NCBI GenBank assembly: GCA_037833965.1
Contig: AP031356.1
Location: 12,732,501-12,796,500 of the forward strand
Reading direction: 5' to 3'
Origin: Marchantia polymorpha subsp. ruderalis
Taxonomy: Eukaryota; Streptophyta; Marchantiopsida; Marchantiales; Marchantiaceae
Length of the DNA: 64,000 nucleotides
The notes beneath the pieces were generated by a model. The model saw only the letters and a program-made list of their open reading frames with translations. It was not told the DNA's origin and made no database searches. This document shows, one piece after another, positions 45,401 to 56,558 of this stretch (its first letter is position 1; every line of letters begins with the position of its first letter). A program made the position numbers and the translations under genes.

Positions 45401-48015
45401 TGTTATTCGCGTCAGACATGCAGGGTATTTTGACTTTGGATTGTATGTGTAATCTAAGATGGACTTCTAATAGTAAAGAAACACAACCAAGAAAACCCAG
45501 TTAGAAATACTATTGTAATGATGCTATAATTTTGAGGAAATTAAAAAAGAAGGCTCCTCCTGAGGTAGTGAGCAGGCAATGGTTTGTCTCCAGATTCAGG
45601 GGCCGTTTTTTATAAACTCCAGTTGTTCTACTGATAACGGGTAGTTTCAGTCGGAATCTGAATGAAGGTAATTTAACATGGAATGAATTATTGGGATTCT
45701 CAATGAATGCTGGTTACAATCCAATGGATCTTTAAATATATGTGCATACGCTCCAGTTGTTCTACTGATAACGGGTAGTTTCAGTCGGAATCTGAATGAA
45801 GGTAATTTAACATAGAATGAATTATTGGGATTCTCAATGAATGCTGGTTACAATCCAATGGATCTTTAAATATATGTGCATACGTTCGGAAATTCGGCAG
45901 GGTTTTATTGCCGTGATGTCGTTGATTAAGAGCATCTACTTGCTTCTGCAGGTGTTAGAAGCGTTGACATCTCGAGCCTGCCAAGGTGACGTTTCATACG
46001 AGGCCTTAGAGCTTCTAGGGGACAGTATACTCAAGTTTACCGGGTGCACGTTTCTTTTCCTCAAGGATATTCTTCAAACTCAAGATCAGCTTGGAGCCAC
46101 TCTTTATGAACTTGTTAGAAACAAGACACTCTTTTATTGTGCTGTAGTCCGTGACTTGCCACGGTATGTATTTGTGGAGCCGTTCGCCCCAAGTTTGTGG
46201 ATCCCTCCTGGTCTGATACGATGTGAGATGAACCAGACCTGCATGTTGAAAGACAAAAGGCAGAGATTTCTTCTCGTTTCTTGCAGGACACTAGCGGACA
46301 TTGTCGAGGCTTTGATAGGAGCTTATCTCATGAACAGTGGTCTTGATGTTGCTCTGAAAGCAATGGCTTGGCTCAGTGTCCCAATCAAATTTCCTCCGAC
46401 ATTGCCACAAGCCATTATAAGCAACCTTTTTGCAGAAGCAAGTTCTCTGGATTTATATAAGCTGATTGACGTGGATAGGCTCGAGAGAAAGCTAGGCTAC
46501 GTTTTCAAGAACAAGTGCCTTCTTGCTGGGGCCTTGAATTACGATTCACAAAAATCTACCTGCAGTCTCCTTTTTCAGCGATTAGAATTTTTAGGGGATG
46601 GGATATTTGACTTTGTCATAACCCGTCACTTAGTGGGTACATACCAGGAGTTGGACGAGGGCAAGTTGAGTGAATTAAAACAAGCCATAAGGAACAATGA
46701 GAATCTTGCTGCAGTGGCGGTGCGCCACCGCCTCCACCCATACTTATGGCAAGTTTCTCCATCTCTCAAGAAGTCCATTGCTGAGTTCGTGAGTTCGTAC
46801 ATCTCAGAGGGGGGTAAAGCTTTTGGGCTGTCGAATGTCTGCGCACCCAGGGTAAAAATCTCATACACCAATGCTTTCTTTTCTGTGTTGAGACTAACAC
46901 GTCTTCCGCGGAAAGCCCGTGACTCAAAGGATGACTCAAAGGAGGTCTTACTGTAGATGTATGTTTTCGTCACCTTCATGGTCAACCACCGTCAAGCCCT
47001 AGTGCAGGCTAGACGCAAAGAGAAGTCGGATGAAGGGGAGATTGCACTGTTTTGATTGTGGTCGTTGTATGATTTCTATTATATTTTAGGACAGCAGGGA
47101 AGGTGTGATATTGTTGACTAGAAGGCGTGTAATGTAAGTAGTAGTGATGTTGATCACCTGAAGTATTTTCCCACTGATTAAGGAGCGGGGTACGAGGGTA
47201 CCTTTTGTTAACAGAGAAGAACTTCTGCTATGTTCAATATGCCATCTACATATCTCTGCTAGTTTTGTTCGAATGTGATCATTAATTTTCTGGCAGAACT
47301 CTTTTTGAAGAGACGGGGCGAGGGGCAGTTGAGGATACTGTTGCTGTTCATGTCTTCCTTTGCAGGCCCTTGGAGATCTATTGCAGACCATTGCTTCCGT
47401 TGTGTTTCTGGACTCAGGATTTGATATTGAACTAGTTTGGAAGGTCCGTATCCTCTACTTAAAGCTACACGTGAGTGTCTGGCTTTCAGAATGTCAGTGA
47501 GCACCAATCTTACACGAGTTTGGTGTCCTTTGTAATCCAGAGCTTTCCGCTACTGTTATCGTCTTGCGGATCCTACAGGCTTGACTTTTGCCCGTAGTGT
47601 TGGCCTGATCCATTGTACCTCCTTGGACTTGCAGATCGTCAGACCGTTGCTTGAGCCTCTAGCTACTCCCCTTACGGTAACTTTGCATCCAATCAAACAG
47701 TTGGAAACTCTTTGTCTGCAACGAGGATGGAATCTGAGTATTCACGTGAACTGTACGGAAGGGTTCGTACAGGCTCAAGTTATAATCAATGAGCTGGTAA
47801 TGGGGAATTCTCAAAGTGAGGATAAGAAGGTGGCAAGAAGACTCGCGGCTACCATGGTACTTTCCACTTCAAAGCTCCAGTCAGCTGCAAAGAGATCACT
47901 TCATTACAGGGAGATTATTCAGTTCGTTTCTGTTTGCACTCAGAATATATCCAGTTCGTCACCGTCTGTCTTATCTGCATGCAAATATTTGAGCTTACAG
48001 TTGTATGGTACCTGA
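42428..48015 (+). CDS. Helicase-less Dicer-like protein (minimal DCL type): PAZ, RNase IIIa, RNase IIIb, dsRBD
   Basis: Seven phase-consistent GT-AG exons: 42428-42859, 43909-44385, 44815-44905, 45078-45265, 45952-46851, 47366-47443, 47635-48015 (848 aa). Residues 1-144 look like the Dicer platform. Residues 145-303 (LDLTKRFNAWLFNVVLG, then SYADYYASKYELL) are PAZ-like. ELPPEICSLHLGIKGRL and PISCFKVLEALT lead into RNase IIIa: ALELLGDS (E416, D420) and LADIVEALIGAYL (D512, E515). RNase IIIb has RLEFLGDG (E608, D612) and LGDLLQTIASVVFLDSG (D700, Q703), where relatives have Glu in place of Q703. A C-terminal dsRBD includes SEDKKVARRLAATMVL. I see no DExD/helicase-C domain within 17 kb upstream, and an in-frame TAA directly precedes the ATG, so the protein appears to start near the platform. 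Upstream spliced exons remain possible. Role inferred from the family: cutting dsRNA into siRNA; the moss mDCL has been linked to 23-nt siRNAs. The exon 4 acceptor (CAG at 45075-45077) was chosen by phase. Confidence 0.87.
45617..45884. repeat. Tandem duplication, 134-bp unit, two nearly identical copies in Dicer-like intron 4
   Basis: The unit starting CTCCAGTTGTTCTACTGATA lies at 45617-45750 and 45751-45884, differing at one base (CATGGAATG against CATAGAATG). It ends 67 bp before the exon that encodes RNase IIIa, so it lies near the branch-point region of that intron. Confidence 0.93.
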
Positions 48016-49456
48016 CATGTAGGCACTTCGTTTGATTTCCCATCCGACTACCAATCTAGACTTAGCTGGAGAGAAGAGCCGCTGTCAAGTATGACATAGA
48101 AATGTGAAGACAGTGGCTGGTCTGAGGGTATGATCAGCGAAACTGAGATTGAGAAACGGCCCGGACTCTTACTGGAGACGGTAGTCCTGGAAGTGGAGTT
48201 CACGTCGAAGCAACCAACCACCTTGCCCACGACAAGGAATGATCAGAAGGAAAGAATCTCTGAACTGAATGCCAGCAACAGAGATAAAACACTAAGGATG
48301 TTCGGCCAATTTGGCACTGTGCTCGCTGATCTTGGTCCCTTGCCTCCCAAAGTCTGGAAATGACAACGGGTATGATGGGAGCTATGAACTATACCCACCT
48401 CTCGTATAGCACAAGAGTATATGCTGGAATAGTTCTGCCTCTTTTCCCTCCTCTCTCTTATAGACGGTTGATGCTCAGAAGAAACAGTCAACAAATGTCG
48501 CTGGTCTGTATCCCTAACTGTGTACATGTAGAAAAGAGTCATCTACCTACCACTACTCCCCTCAAAAGCATACACGAGGGGAATAATCGATAGAATCATG
48601 AGTTGCAATTTTGGTCTCACTCCGATCGGGAGCACAGTGGGACATGTAACGAGAAGTTTTGATCACGATGTGAGTAAAATATTAGCCGCATATTCCAATT
48701 CACGTGGATGTTCCTCATACAATTTCTTCTTCGCTTACACGTTCATAATCAGTTTTCTTGAAGCGTGTATTGCATGATCGCAACACTCAATGAACGAGAA
48801 TAGAAAAGACTCGTTTATATTCCATGCCGGCATACAAACAGATCACTAGTTATAATGTCAAATACTTCACAGCCCACTGAGTGGCAAACAGCAAATATAT
48901 TGCTTCATTCATACTCATGATAAGCCTGTATGCAATTGATACCACTGTTACTCCTCCATAACACTTGCATCATCTTCGCGGCTCCTAGCACCGACCAGAA
49001 ATTCCTGGTAACGTACAATCCATGCATCTACACAAAACACTAAAATATAACTATAATATACTCAAACCTCAATACAGAACAATTCAACTTAAAAATTCTT
49101 TCCAACTGATATTTAACAGAACGTAGTACAAAAAATTGCGCCTCACAGTTGGCACACAGACAGACGATTCAGCGTCACGAGAACCTCCACCACTTCCAGG
49201 TGCACGCAGACCGTGATCATACACAATCTGCACAATCTAGTTACATTATGTGATGCGACTCTATCCAACAAAATAGTGGCGACGTGCCAACTCGCAGTAC
49301 AATCGCAAACAGCTATCTGTCGTACGTTATTGTAATAACAAAAAGGCCACCTGAGGAAAGTGACAATCGGCATATTATACAAATCTCGCGAGCATCAAAT
49401 GTTCGTGTGGGTTGTCAATTCCGTTTTCTGTCTAGCCGTGCCTGCGTGTGATATAA
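48016..49456. other. Convergent intergenic region, Dicer-like gene and ESS2
   Basis: This 1.4 kb holds the 3' ends of two convergent genes. The frame at 48130-48363 (plus, 77 codons) could be 3' UTR or an unrecognised exon; it has no motif. No RNA gene or repeat is evident. Confidence 0.4.
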
Positions 49457-51070
49457 TCACAAGGGAATGCTTGCCTCTCGGACAACCGAAGGAGATCGCA
49501 GTGGAAGGCTCCCTTCTCTTGATGCTACACTTCCTTCTCTAGATCTAACCGCATCACGAGCCATTCTCGGGGTGCCTGGAGTGGTGCTGGCTCTATAACT
49601 CGCCCTCAGCCTTGCATCCACTGCCGAACAACTCTTGGCCATCGCTTTGCTTACAAATTTCTGAGCTGCAGCCGAAAGGGTCTTCATACCTGGACTTGAG
49701 GAACCTCTAGCTGGTGACGGTGTGTGGCTTACATGTAGTACCTTCGATTTCTCCCTCAAACTGCGCGCGGCATCCCTAGACAAACTGTGCGCCCTTGCAT
49801 CTCTAGAAGGTGGGGCAGGGATTTTGAATTGAGGACCATCCCCACTACCACCTATACCGACGGGGGTATCCTCTGTCTCTAGTCTCAGTGGGGTGCCTTC
49901 AATCTCTCCCCACGTCATGAAAGGTGATTCTTCGACACCCGGAGTCATCGAGGGGGTAGCCACATAACTGTACCCGGAGACACCGCTTTTAAATGCGATT
50001 CTGGACGCCCCGCCATCGCCAAAGGTTTGTGGACTCTTCCGAAGATCTTCAAGGTCGTATCTTCTACGAGCTCTCTCGGCATCCCGTTCAGCAAACGGCC
50101 ACGCAGCCGGGGTGGACCCGGGAACAGGAGTGTACAAAATGGCCACCGTATCTTCCTCTCGAACCTTAGAGTCAAACATCTTCCCATGAAACCGTGTGTT
50201 GGTCTTGCTAATTTCCTTCGGTGGCCCCTCAACTTTTTCTTCCCTCTCTCTCTCAGTAAGAGGTGCATCATCCCTGTCTGCAGAATCGTACATAAGAAGA
50301 TTCTTGGCTTTGTAGGCCCAAGTATCTAATGTGGCCTCCGGTTGTCCAGAAGTACCAAAACCATCAGTAACACGGTCTTCGGCCGAAGTGATTCTCAAAG
50401 TAGGCGAGACAAGCTCGTTCTCAGAAAGAAAACGGAATCTCTCCCTCTTTTGTTTGTTCACTTTGTTCAAAATCCTCGAGAAACTTGCATTGTCTTCACT
50501 TGTGTAGCGGCTTAAGAACTGATCTAAGGTAAGGGATGTATCCACCGAAGAGTCAGTATCTCCGGACGATGAATTAGGTATAGCATTTCCATCGGTGTCC
50601 ATGAACAATTGCGAGGGTGCTGGTGAAGACCTCACAGAAAGAAGCGGGCTGAAGGCTCCTGACACAAAAGACCCAGGTGTTGAGAAGGCTTCGCCACCGT
50701 CCCTGTCAGAGAGTTTTTCTCGTTCCTTGTCCCGCCGTCTCCTGATTATATTCATTTGTGCTTCTCGAATTACAACAGGGTCTCCTGTCCTAACAGCCTC
50801 CAGCCACTCCAGCCGATTTTGAAGCTTCGGAATATCTGGGAAAAAGTCCCTTTCGATAATTTTCTCCACAGCAGCCACGTAAGTGTCTTCATCCAAGGCA
50901 ATTGCTGCTGACTTTCGCTTTCTCGGAAGAGGAGGGCGCATGGATGTCCTCCCCGATGTCGAGGCGAGGGACAGTGATGTTCTAAGCCCGACATCAGTTC
51001 CCACGCTCTTCACGCTACATGATGGGGATGGAGGAACATGGCGAGGCGAGTGGCCAGGCGATGCCAACAT
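49457..51070 (-). CDS. ESS2: Splicing factor ESS2 / DGCR14 homologue (Es2 family)
   Basis: This is a single uninterrupted 537-aa frame starting at an ATG (51070-51068). Family blocks appear in the expected order. A basic patch PLPRKRKS (about 47-54) comes first, then LDEDTYVAAVEKIIERDFFP (59-78), DIPKLQNRLEWLEAVRTGDP and IIRRRRDKEREK. Next come LTLDQFLSRYTSEDNASF, YKAKNLLMYD, NTRFHGKMFDSKVREEDT, GYSYVATPSMTPGVEESPF, MTWGEIEGTPLRLE and FKIPAPPSRDARAHSLSRDA. The Ser/Arg-rich C terminus is less conserved. ESS2 proteins are nuclear and associate with late spliceosomal complexes; human DGCR14/ESS2 and C. elegans ess-2 belong here. Length is close to the family's usual size. Lack of introns contrasts with the intron-rich neighbours. 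It is convergent with the Dicer-like gene. Confidence 0.93.
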   Translation of the reverse strand: MLASPGHSPRHVPPSPSCSVKSVGTDVGLRTSLSLASTSGRTSMRPPLPRKRKSAAIALDEDTYVAAVEKIIERDFFPDIPKLQNRLEWLEAVRTGDPVVIREAQMNIIRRRRDKEREKLSDRDGGEAFSTPGSFVSGAFSPLLSVRSSPAPSQLFMDTDGNAIPNSSSGDTDSSVDTSLTLDQFLSRYTSEDNASFSRILNKVNKQKRERFRFLSENELVSPTLRITSAEDRVTDGFGTSGQPEATLDTWAYKAKNLLMYDSADRDDAPLTEREREEKVEGPPKEISKTNTRFHGKMFDSKVREEDTVAILYTPVPGSTPAAWPFAERDAERARRRYDLEDLRKSPQTFGDGGASRIAFKSGVSGYSYVATPSMTPGVEESPFMTWGEIEGTPLRLETEDTPVGIGGSGDGPQFKIPAPPSRDARAHSLSRDAARSLREKSKVLHVSHTPSPARGSSSPGMKTLSAAAQKFVSKAMAKSCSAVDARLRASYRASTTPGTPRMARDAVRSREGSVASREGSLPLRSPSVVREASIPL

Positions 51071-54000
51071 CTCGTTCGCCCCTCAGAGTATCTTCAGCGC
51101 TATGCACAAAAATTCTAGCTCGAAGAGGCACGACACCGGCACTTCGACGCTCTGCGCTCAATCAAGAAATTGGACTCATATATCACAATCTAATGGTAAC
51201 CTAAAAATGAAACAACGAATCCTCTTGTACAGCAGCCCTAAAGAAACCCTCGATAAGAATAATGAGAGTCGGAAAACAAGCTCTCTCCCACGGATCCTAC
51301 TCACAAAGGGTCGGAAAACAGGTATTCAAACCATCCTCTCGAGAATTACGAGAGGAGAGACCCTACATCCATTCTCTATCTCGTAAAATCAAATAGTCCA
51401 CTCGAAACTCGCAATTTCGCCCACGTAAAGGTGATACTCAGGAGGCTACTTGCAACGACAAAAAGTTCAAAAATCCTCTCCTCTCCCTTAAAACATCCAA
51501 ACTTCTTCTACTAACAGAGCTCGTAACCACAGAAAAACTAACCCGAATTCGATGTCGAGTAGACTCGAGGAAGCTTCTCGCGGTGACTCGAAAGTAGAAG
51601 AAACGATTCGGAGAAAGGCCGACACCGACGGCCACAAACGACGCAGGATTAGCAGCCCACAGGACCGTGCTGCGCAAAATCAGTCGAAGCGAGATGTGGC
51701 CAAATTGCTCTAGCTCTCTCGATGGCGCTCCAAGGACCCGACGAAGCTTCAACGAAGAGCGCAGGGAATCCGCTGCCCTGCGCAGCACTCAATCACTGCA
51801 CTCTCCCTTCCCACTTCCATCAAACCGTTCGGCCGAAATTTGCGTTCTGCCATGCGGCCGAACTAACTGCACCCCGACAAGTGCAGGTGCCTTTCCTTGC
51901 ACTTCAGTCCAAGACAAAGCCTTTGCGTTAAGTTCGCCCAATGAAACTTATTGCTTGCCAGAAAAGCTGCTACATTTGCTCTTGATGAGTTTCCCTGTAA
52001 AATGGACATTTGAACTTCTAATATATTAGAGGAAAATTGATTTACCGACTTCCAGGTTTCTTTCCTTAAAACGATTTTAGCTTCCGAGGCCATTTCAAGC
52101 TCTCGTATGGAACCCACAATTTTAAATTGCGTGTAGTGTCTTACACCTTCATTATATAATCGTAGCTATATGAAGACTTGAGGAGGAAATTATTTGCAGG
52201 TTGTTATTATACCTTGAAAATTTGATGTTACGTACATATAAAATGTGTATATACATGTACCTCAATCCATACAACTTAGTGATTTCAAGTGAAACCAGAA
52301 AGCAATTACGTGCCAAATTAGTCATATCAGCAAAGGGTTAAAAGAAATTTATTCGCCTTCATAGAAGTTGCTAGTGTAAAGTCAACATGTGAAATCATGG
52401 AGTCACGACATTCAATCACATGTACTTACTTATTCACATCCAGAGTTGACAAAGACAACTACGGGTTGAAAACTTCCGAACATTTTACAGGAAAAGGAAA
52501 ACTTGAAATCAAATCTGTCACAAGGCCGACTTTGAGCAGTCTGCAGATTCACCCGTTGAATACGCCCATTGGAACTAAGGAACTGGCCGCAAGAACTTAC
52601 GCATATATACATATATAATTAAGGGAGCCGCTAACCAGCACCGTCATTTAAAAAACAATAGACTGAGCATCTCCAAACCGTAACTTACACGATGACAAAA
52701 TCAAACGACTTGATACATTTGTTGGCTGCAAAAATCTCTCCCTGCTCATCGTCCGAGTTGGATTAATCCGTTATGAATCCGAGATTCTTTCTATAATCAA
52801 CTATTGTTAACGCGAGACTTACCTCGCAAAAATATTGCCCAAGTACACACTTTGAAGTGTTTTGAAGCTTATGCTCTTCAGTACTGTACTCACTGATTTT
52901 GTGTGCGGTGCAATATTTGTAACATCATGCCAGTACTATCTTCCCATTCTCATATTTCGTTACTACAATGTTCTAGTAATAGCCTGATACAACACCAAGG
53001 ATGAAAGTCGCCAAAAAACTTAGTGTCGAGTTAATTAGCAATTTCTACAGTGCACAAGACTGGATACGTAATGAAACTATTTTAATTATTTCTTTGAAAA
53101 TTTTCTTCGATGTCAGTCGATTTCAACAATTCAATCCTCTTCGAAAATTGCTCCAGCATGATCAGCACATAATAGTATAATGTCTACAACTGATGAAAAA
53201 GCTTTTGCAATACTAAACTTGAATTATAATAAAGTTTCTTAATCAAGACATGTAATTGTGATGCAAAGTAATGGAAAGATGGCCAGACACATAATACATC
53301 ATAGATACGAATAAAAAGCATTAAACATCAAATCGTTTACTTTTTCAATCTTTAATTATGTTTGAATAAGCTATAAATTCATTTTAGACAAAGATAATAA
53401 TATTTTTTTAAAAAAAATTGAAATTTTTTGATCAAAATTAATTTATCACTCACCAATAATGCAACGAAATGCGTGAAATTTATTATATTAATATACACAT
53501 GAAATATTATAATTACTATACACATGGAATAGTTGTACGAAGATAAGGATCATAGATATGTTATCTCATTGTAAATATCATGAGTCATTGTTTATGAGCA
53601 TATGCAAGGATGTACATGTGTCTTTGTGTTACTAACAGATATTTTTTCAGAGTATAAGTAAGGACATACATCCTGAATTTTTTTATCAACAAAAACAGAG
53701 ATAACTAAAAGATAAAAGAAATGAGGTAATAGAATTAATATCGATACAAGATGAAATGATTTGAGGTTTATTTTAAACTTAATATTTGGATCTATTTACG
53801 TGCAAGAATATATTTGAATCATATAAAATCGGTCGTAATAAACTTGCTATGAAGTATCAAATAACAAGGTTGTAGGGTATGTAAATCTGGTTTTGCAGAC
53901 TAAAAATACATCACTTGATGTTTGAAGTTGGAGTAACATATCTAGATATGTGATATATCTCTAGCTTCACAAAAAGAAAAATACTTGTTGGCCATTCAAG

Positions 54001-55179
54001 GAGTGCAATAATTTTGTAAAATACAGACCTGGAGTACATAATGGATGCCAATATTGAGGATCAATTCATAGGATTGGACACTTATGATATAATATGAGTT
54101 GATCTCTTTTACTATTCGGTAAATTGAATGTAATATATGTAATAATTGAATGTAATATATGTTACATTCATTTAGATTGTTATGTGATGATGCGTTTAAT
54201 GCTCGGATTGAACACATTGAGGTGCAGCATAATATAATGCGCTAAACTCCATAATGTGTTGATATCTATTTTCTCTCTCTTGTGCAGGAGTTATTGCTAT
54301 GCTATCTAACAAATAAAGACAAATAGGTCTTTAAAACAATGTCTTTAAACACTAACAAGGATGTCTTGATAGAGCTAAAATAAGAATGAGTCATTGATTA
54401 TGTCCAGGAAGGGAATGAATCATTCCAAGCGTTCTTGTGCCAAGTTTGTTATTGTAAAATATATAAAGTTGTGACAAGTTATGACTCAGCCTTGATACGT
54501 CACGAGATTTTTTCTTGTTTTTAAAATGTTTCGTTTTGGAACTAGAACAGAGGTGACTGATTTTCAGTTTTATTCTACGATTATTTTCTGAGATATGAGA
54601 TAAGATATATAGAATGATTTTTCGTAGCTTAAGATACATCCCTGATCAACCTAACGCGGTTGGAGCGAGAGAAACCTAACCTGCGGTTTAAGTATTAGTA
54701 GCCTCGGAGAGGGTCGGCGATGGCGATTTGAACTGAAACCCAAGTCGTCCAGCTACACGTGTCGACCGAGTATGAGGAGAAGGTACCACAAGGTGAAAAG
54801 CAGTGAACCGGGTAACATCAATAACTACGACCAAAATAGGGGCAGGTCCAAAGACCAGAGTCAAAAGAATCTCCCCAAATTTGGAGCCGGCCGGTACACA
54901 GAGGATCTCCAACGACGTCGTTCAACAAGAGCCCGGACTCGAAATGCAAAGTCAAACGTAAACCTGAGGTCTAAGCTTGACGACGGGACCATCGATAGCT
55001 AGGCCTAATTTGTCAGTGCCGCTAACTTGGAGGGAGAAAGGAAACCGAACATGGAGGCAAGGAATGCACCGACACGGCAGAATATTGGCCCGGGCTCCAG
55101 CGGCTGAAGACCGAAGGCGCAAGAAAATCAGCGGAAAGGACCTTTCGAACGGAGCGTCGAACAGCGACGGCGACGACGA

Positions 55180-55450
55180 CGACGATTTCAAAGAAGAGAG
55201 CTGCGGATGCAAGAAATAAAGAAAGAAAGAAAGAGGGAGGAGGAGGAGGCGCGAGGATGAGAAGGGGAGATGGCGGACATGAGGAGTAGGAGGAGGAGGG
55301 CGAGGGAGAGAGCGAGGGCGGTTTTGTTGTTGGGGCAAGGGTGTGCGATCCGGAGATAAGAATGGGATCTGGAAAAATGAAAAGGTTTTAAGGGCGGGAG
55401 AGAGGAGAAAGGGCAGAGGGCGTGCAGGAAGGAAGGAAGGAAGGAATAAA
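55180..55450. repeat. Purine-rich microsatellite tract (GAAA, GGA, GGAA repeats)
   Basis: The plus strand is mostly A and G. It includes AAGAAAGAAAGAAAGAGGGA, four GGA/GAG units near 55228 and four GGAA units at 55427-55444. This strong strand asymmetry lies about 1.2 kb before the coiled-coil gene. Confidence 0.8.
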
Positions 55451-55530
55451 TCAAATCCATGTTCTGACCTTTTGGGGAACAGTTGGCAAACAAGGGGCGG
55501 AAATTGGGAGATTTGGAATTGTCATTGCTC

Positions 55531-55681
55531 GATTGATTGGTTGATTGATTGATTGATTGACTCATCGATTGATTGAATGATTGTTCCTTCCGATTGATCG
55601 ATCCGTCGATTGACTCAATTATGAATTGACTCAGCTCACTGAGCCATCGATTGGGCGTTCGATCGATCGATTGTTCGCCTG
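55531..55681. repeat. GATT/ATCG microsatellite
   Basis: Repeated GATT units (TTGATTGATTGATTGATTGA and similar) are followed by imperfect GATTGA, GATCGATC and TCGATT units. It is a simple-sequence repeat upstream of the coiled-coil gene. Confidence 0.88.
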
Positions 55682-56558
55682 CTGCTCGTCCTTTAATCCT
55701 CCTCGTCCTCGTTTTCGTTTTATGCGGCCTTCTCTCGTGACAGGTGCTCTGCGCAGTTCGTAGCCTGTTTGGTCCCTTGCTCGTCACTTGCTCGGGGGTC
55801 TGCTACTACAGCGGCGTGTAGAGCGAGCTGGTGAGGAAGAATTGCAAGTGGACGTGTAAGAGTGGACCTTCGTTTGGACGGTATCTTGTCGGCCTGCCTA
55901 AACGTCCGGCGGAAGGAGCGGTAGTGAAGCGTGCCCACGCTGGCTCGTCGCTGCGTGGCGAGCGAGACACAGAGAGAGCGAGAGGCAGACAGGACGTTGA
56001 CGCTGAAGCAGACCGAACGACTGCAGTTCGGCAGTTTGAATCCCGCTTGCTCGATTCTGCACAAGTGTATAAAGGGAGACGGCGCTTTCTCAGAGCCCGG
56101 AAGACTGCAGTTTGCCAGATCCAATCACTGTTGTCCCTGCAAATTTCGAGCTCCTGCTGTACAGTGTCGGAGAGAGCGAGAGTAAGTAGGTAGAGAGTCC
56201 CGTAGAACGAGAGAGACGAGCGGAGCAGGTGCGAAGATTTCCATCATTATCGGCTCGAAGGTTTTCACCGTTAGGAAATCGGATGGACGGTTATTGAGCG
56301 GAAACCCACAGGTTGTGAATACGGGCTGAGTTCAGTTTCGGGAAGTCTTCTAGTCGATGCTTACGGAGAATTAGAGGCGCGGAGTTCCCAAATATTTCCC
56401 AGATTTTGTTTGCAGAATTCGGAACGAAGCTAAGGCGTTAGAAAATTCCTTCTGCGAGCGCCGAAGGTTTAGTGGCTTGTGGAGAGGGAAGGTGAAACAA
56501 CTGATTTGTTGTCGACAAAACGTTCACCACGGCGCGAAAGGCGAGCACGGGGGGGATT

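Larger units (their letters stand above)
51071..56558. other. ESS2 5' flank, AT-rich island, then promoter-like DNA
   Basis: 51071-51900 should include the ESS2 leader and promoter. 52130-54660 is AT-rich with only short frames. From 54700 the DNA becomes purine-rich and then GC-rich, with several microsatellites, ending at the coding start at 56559. The frames 54952-55338 (minus) and 55188-55787 (minus) are low-complexity products of purine-rich repeats. No mobile-element protein is visible. Confidence 0.45.

Noticed and set aside
55188..55787. 199-aa minus-strand protein
   Set aside because: Translates the GATT and purine microsatellites into Ser/Asn/Gln and Leu/Ser repeats; not a real gene.
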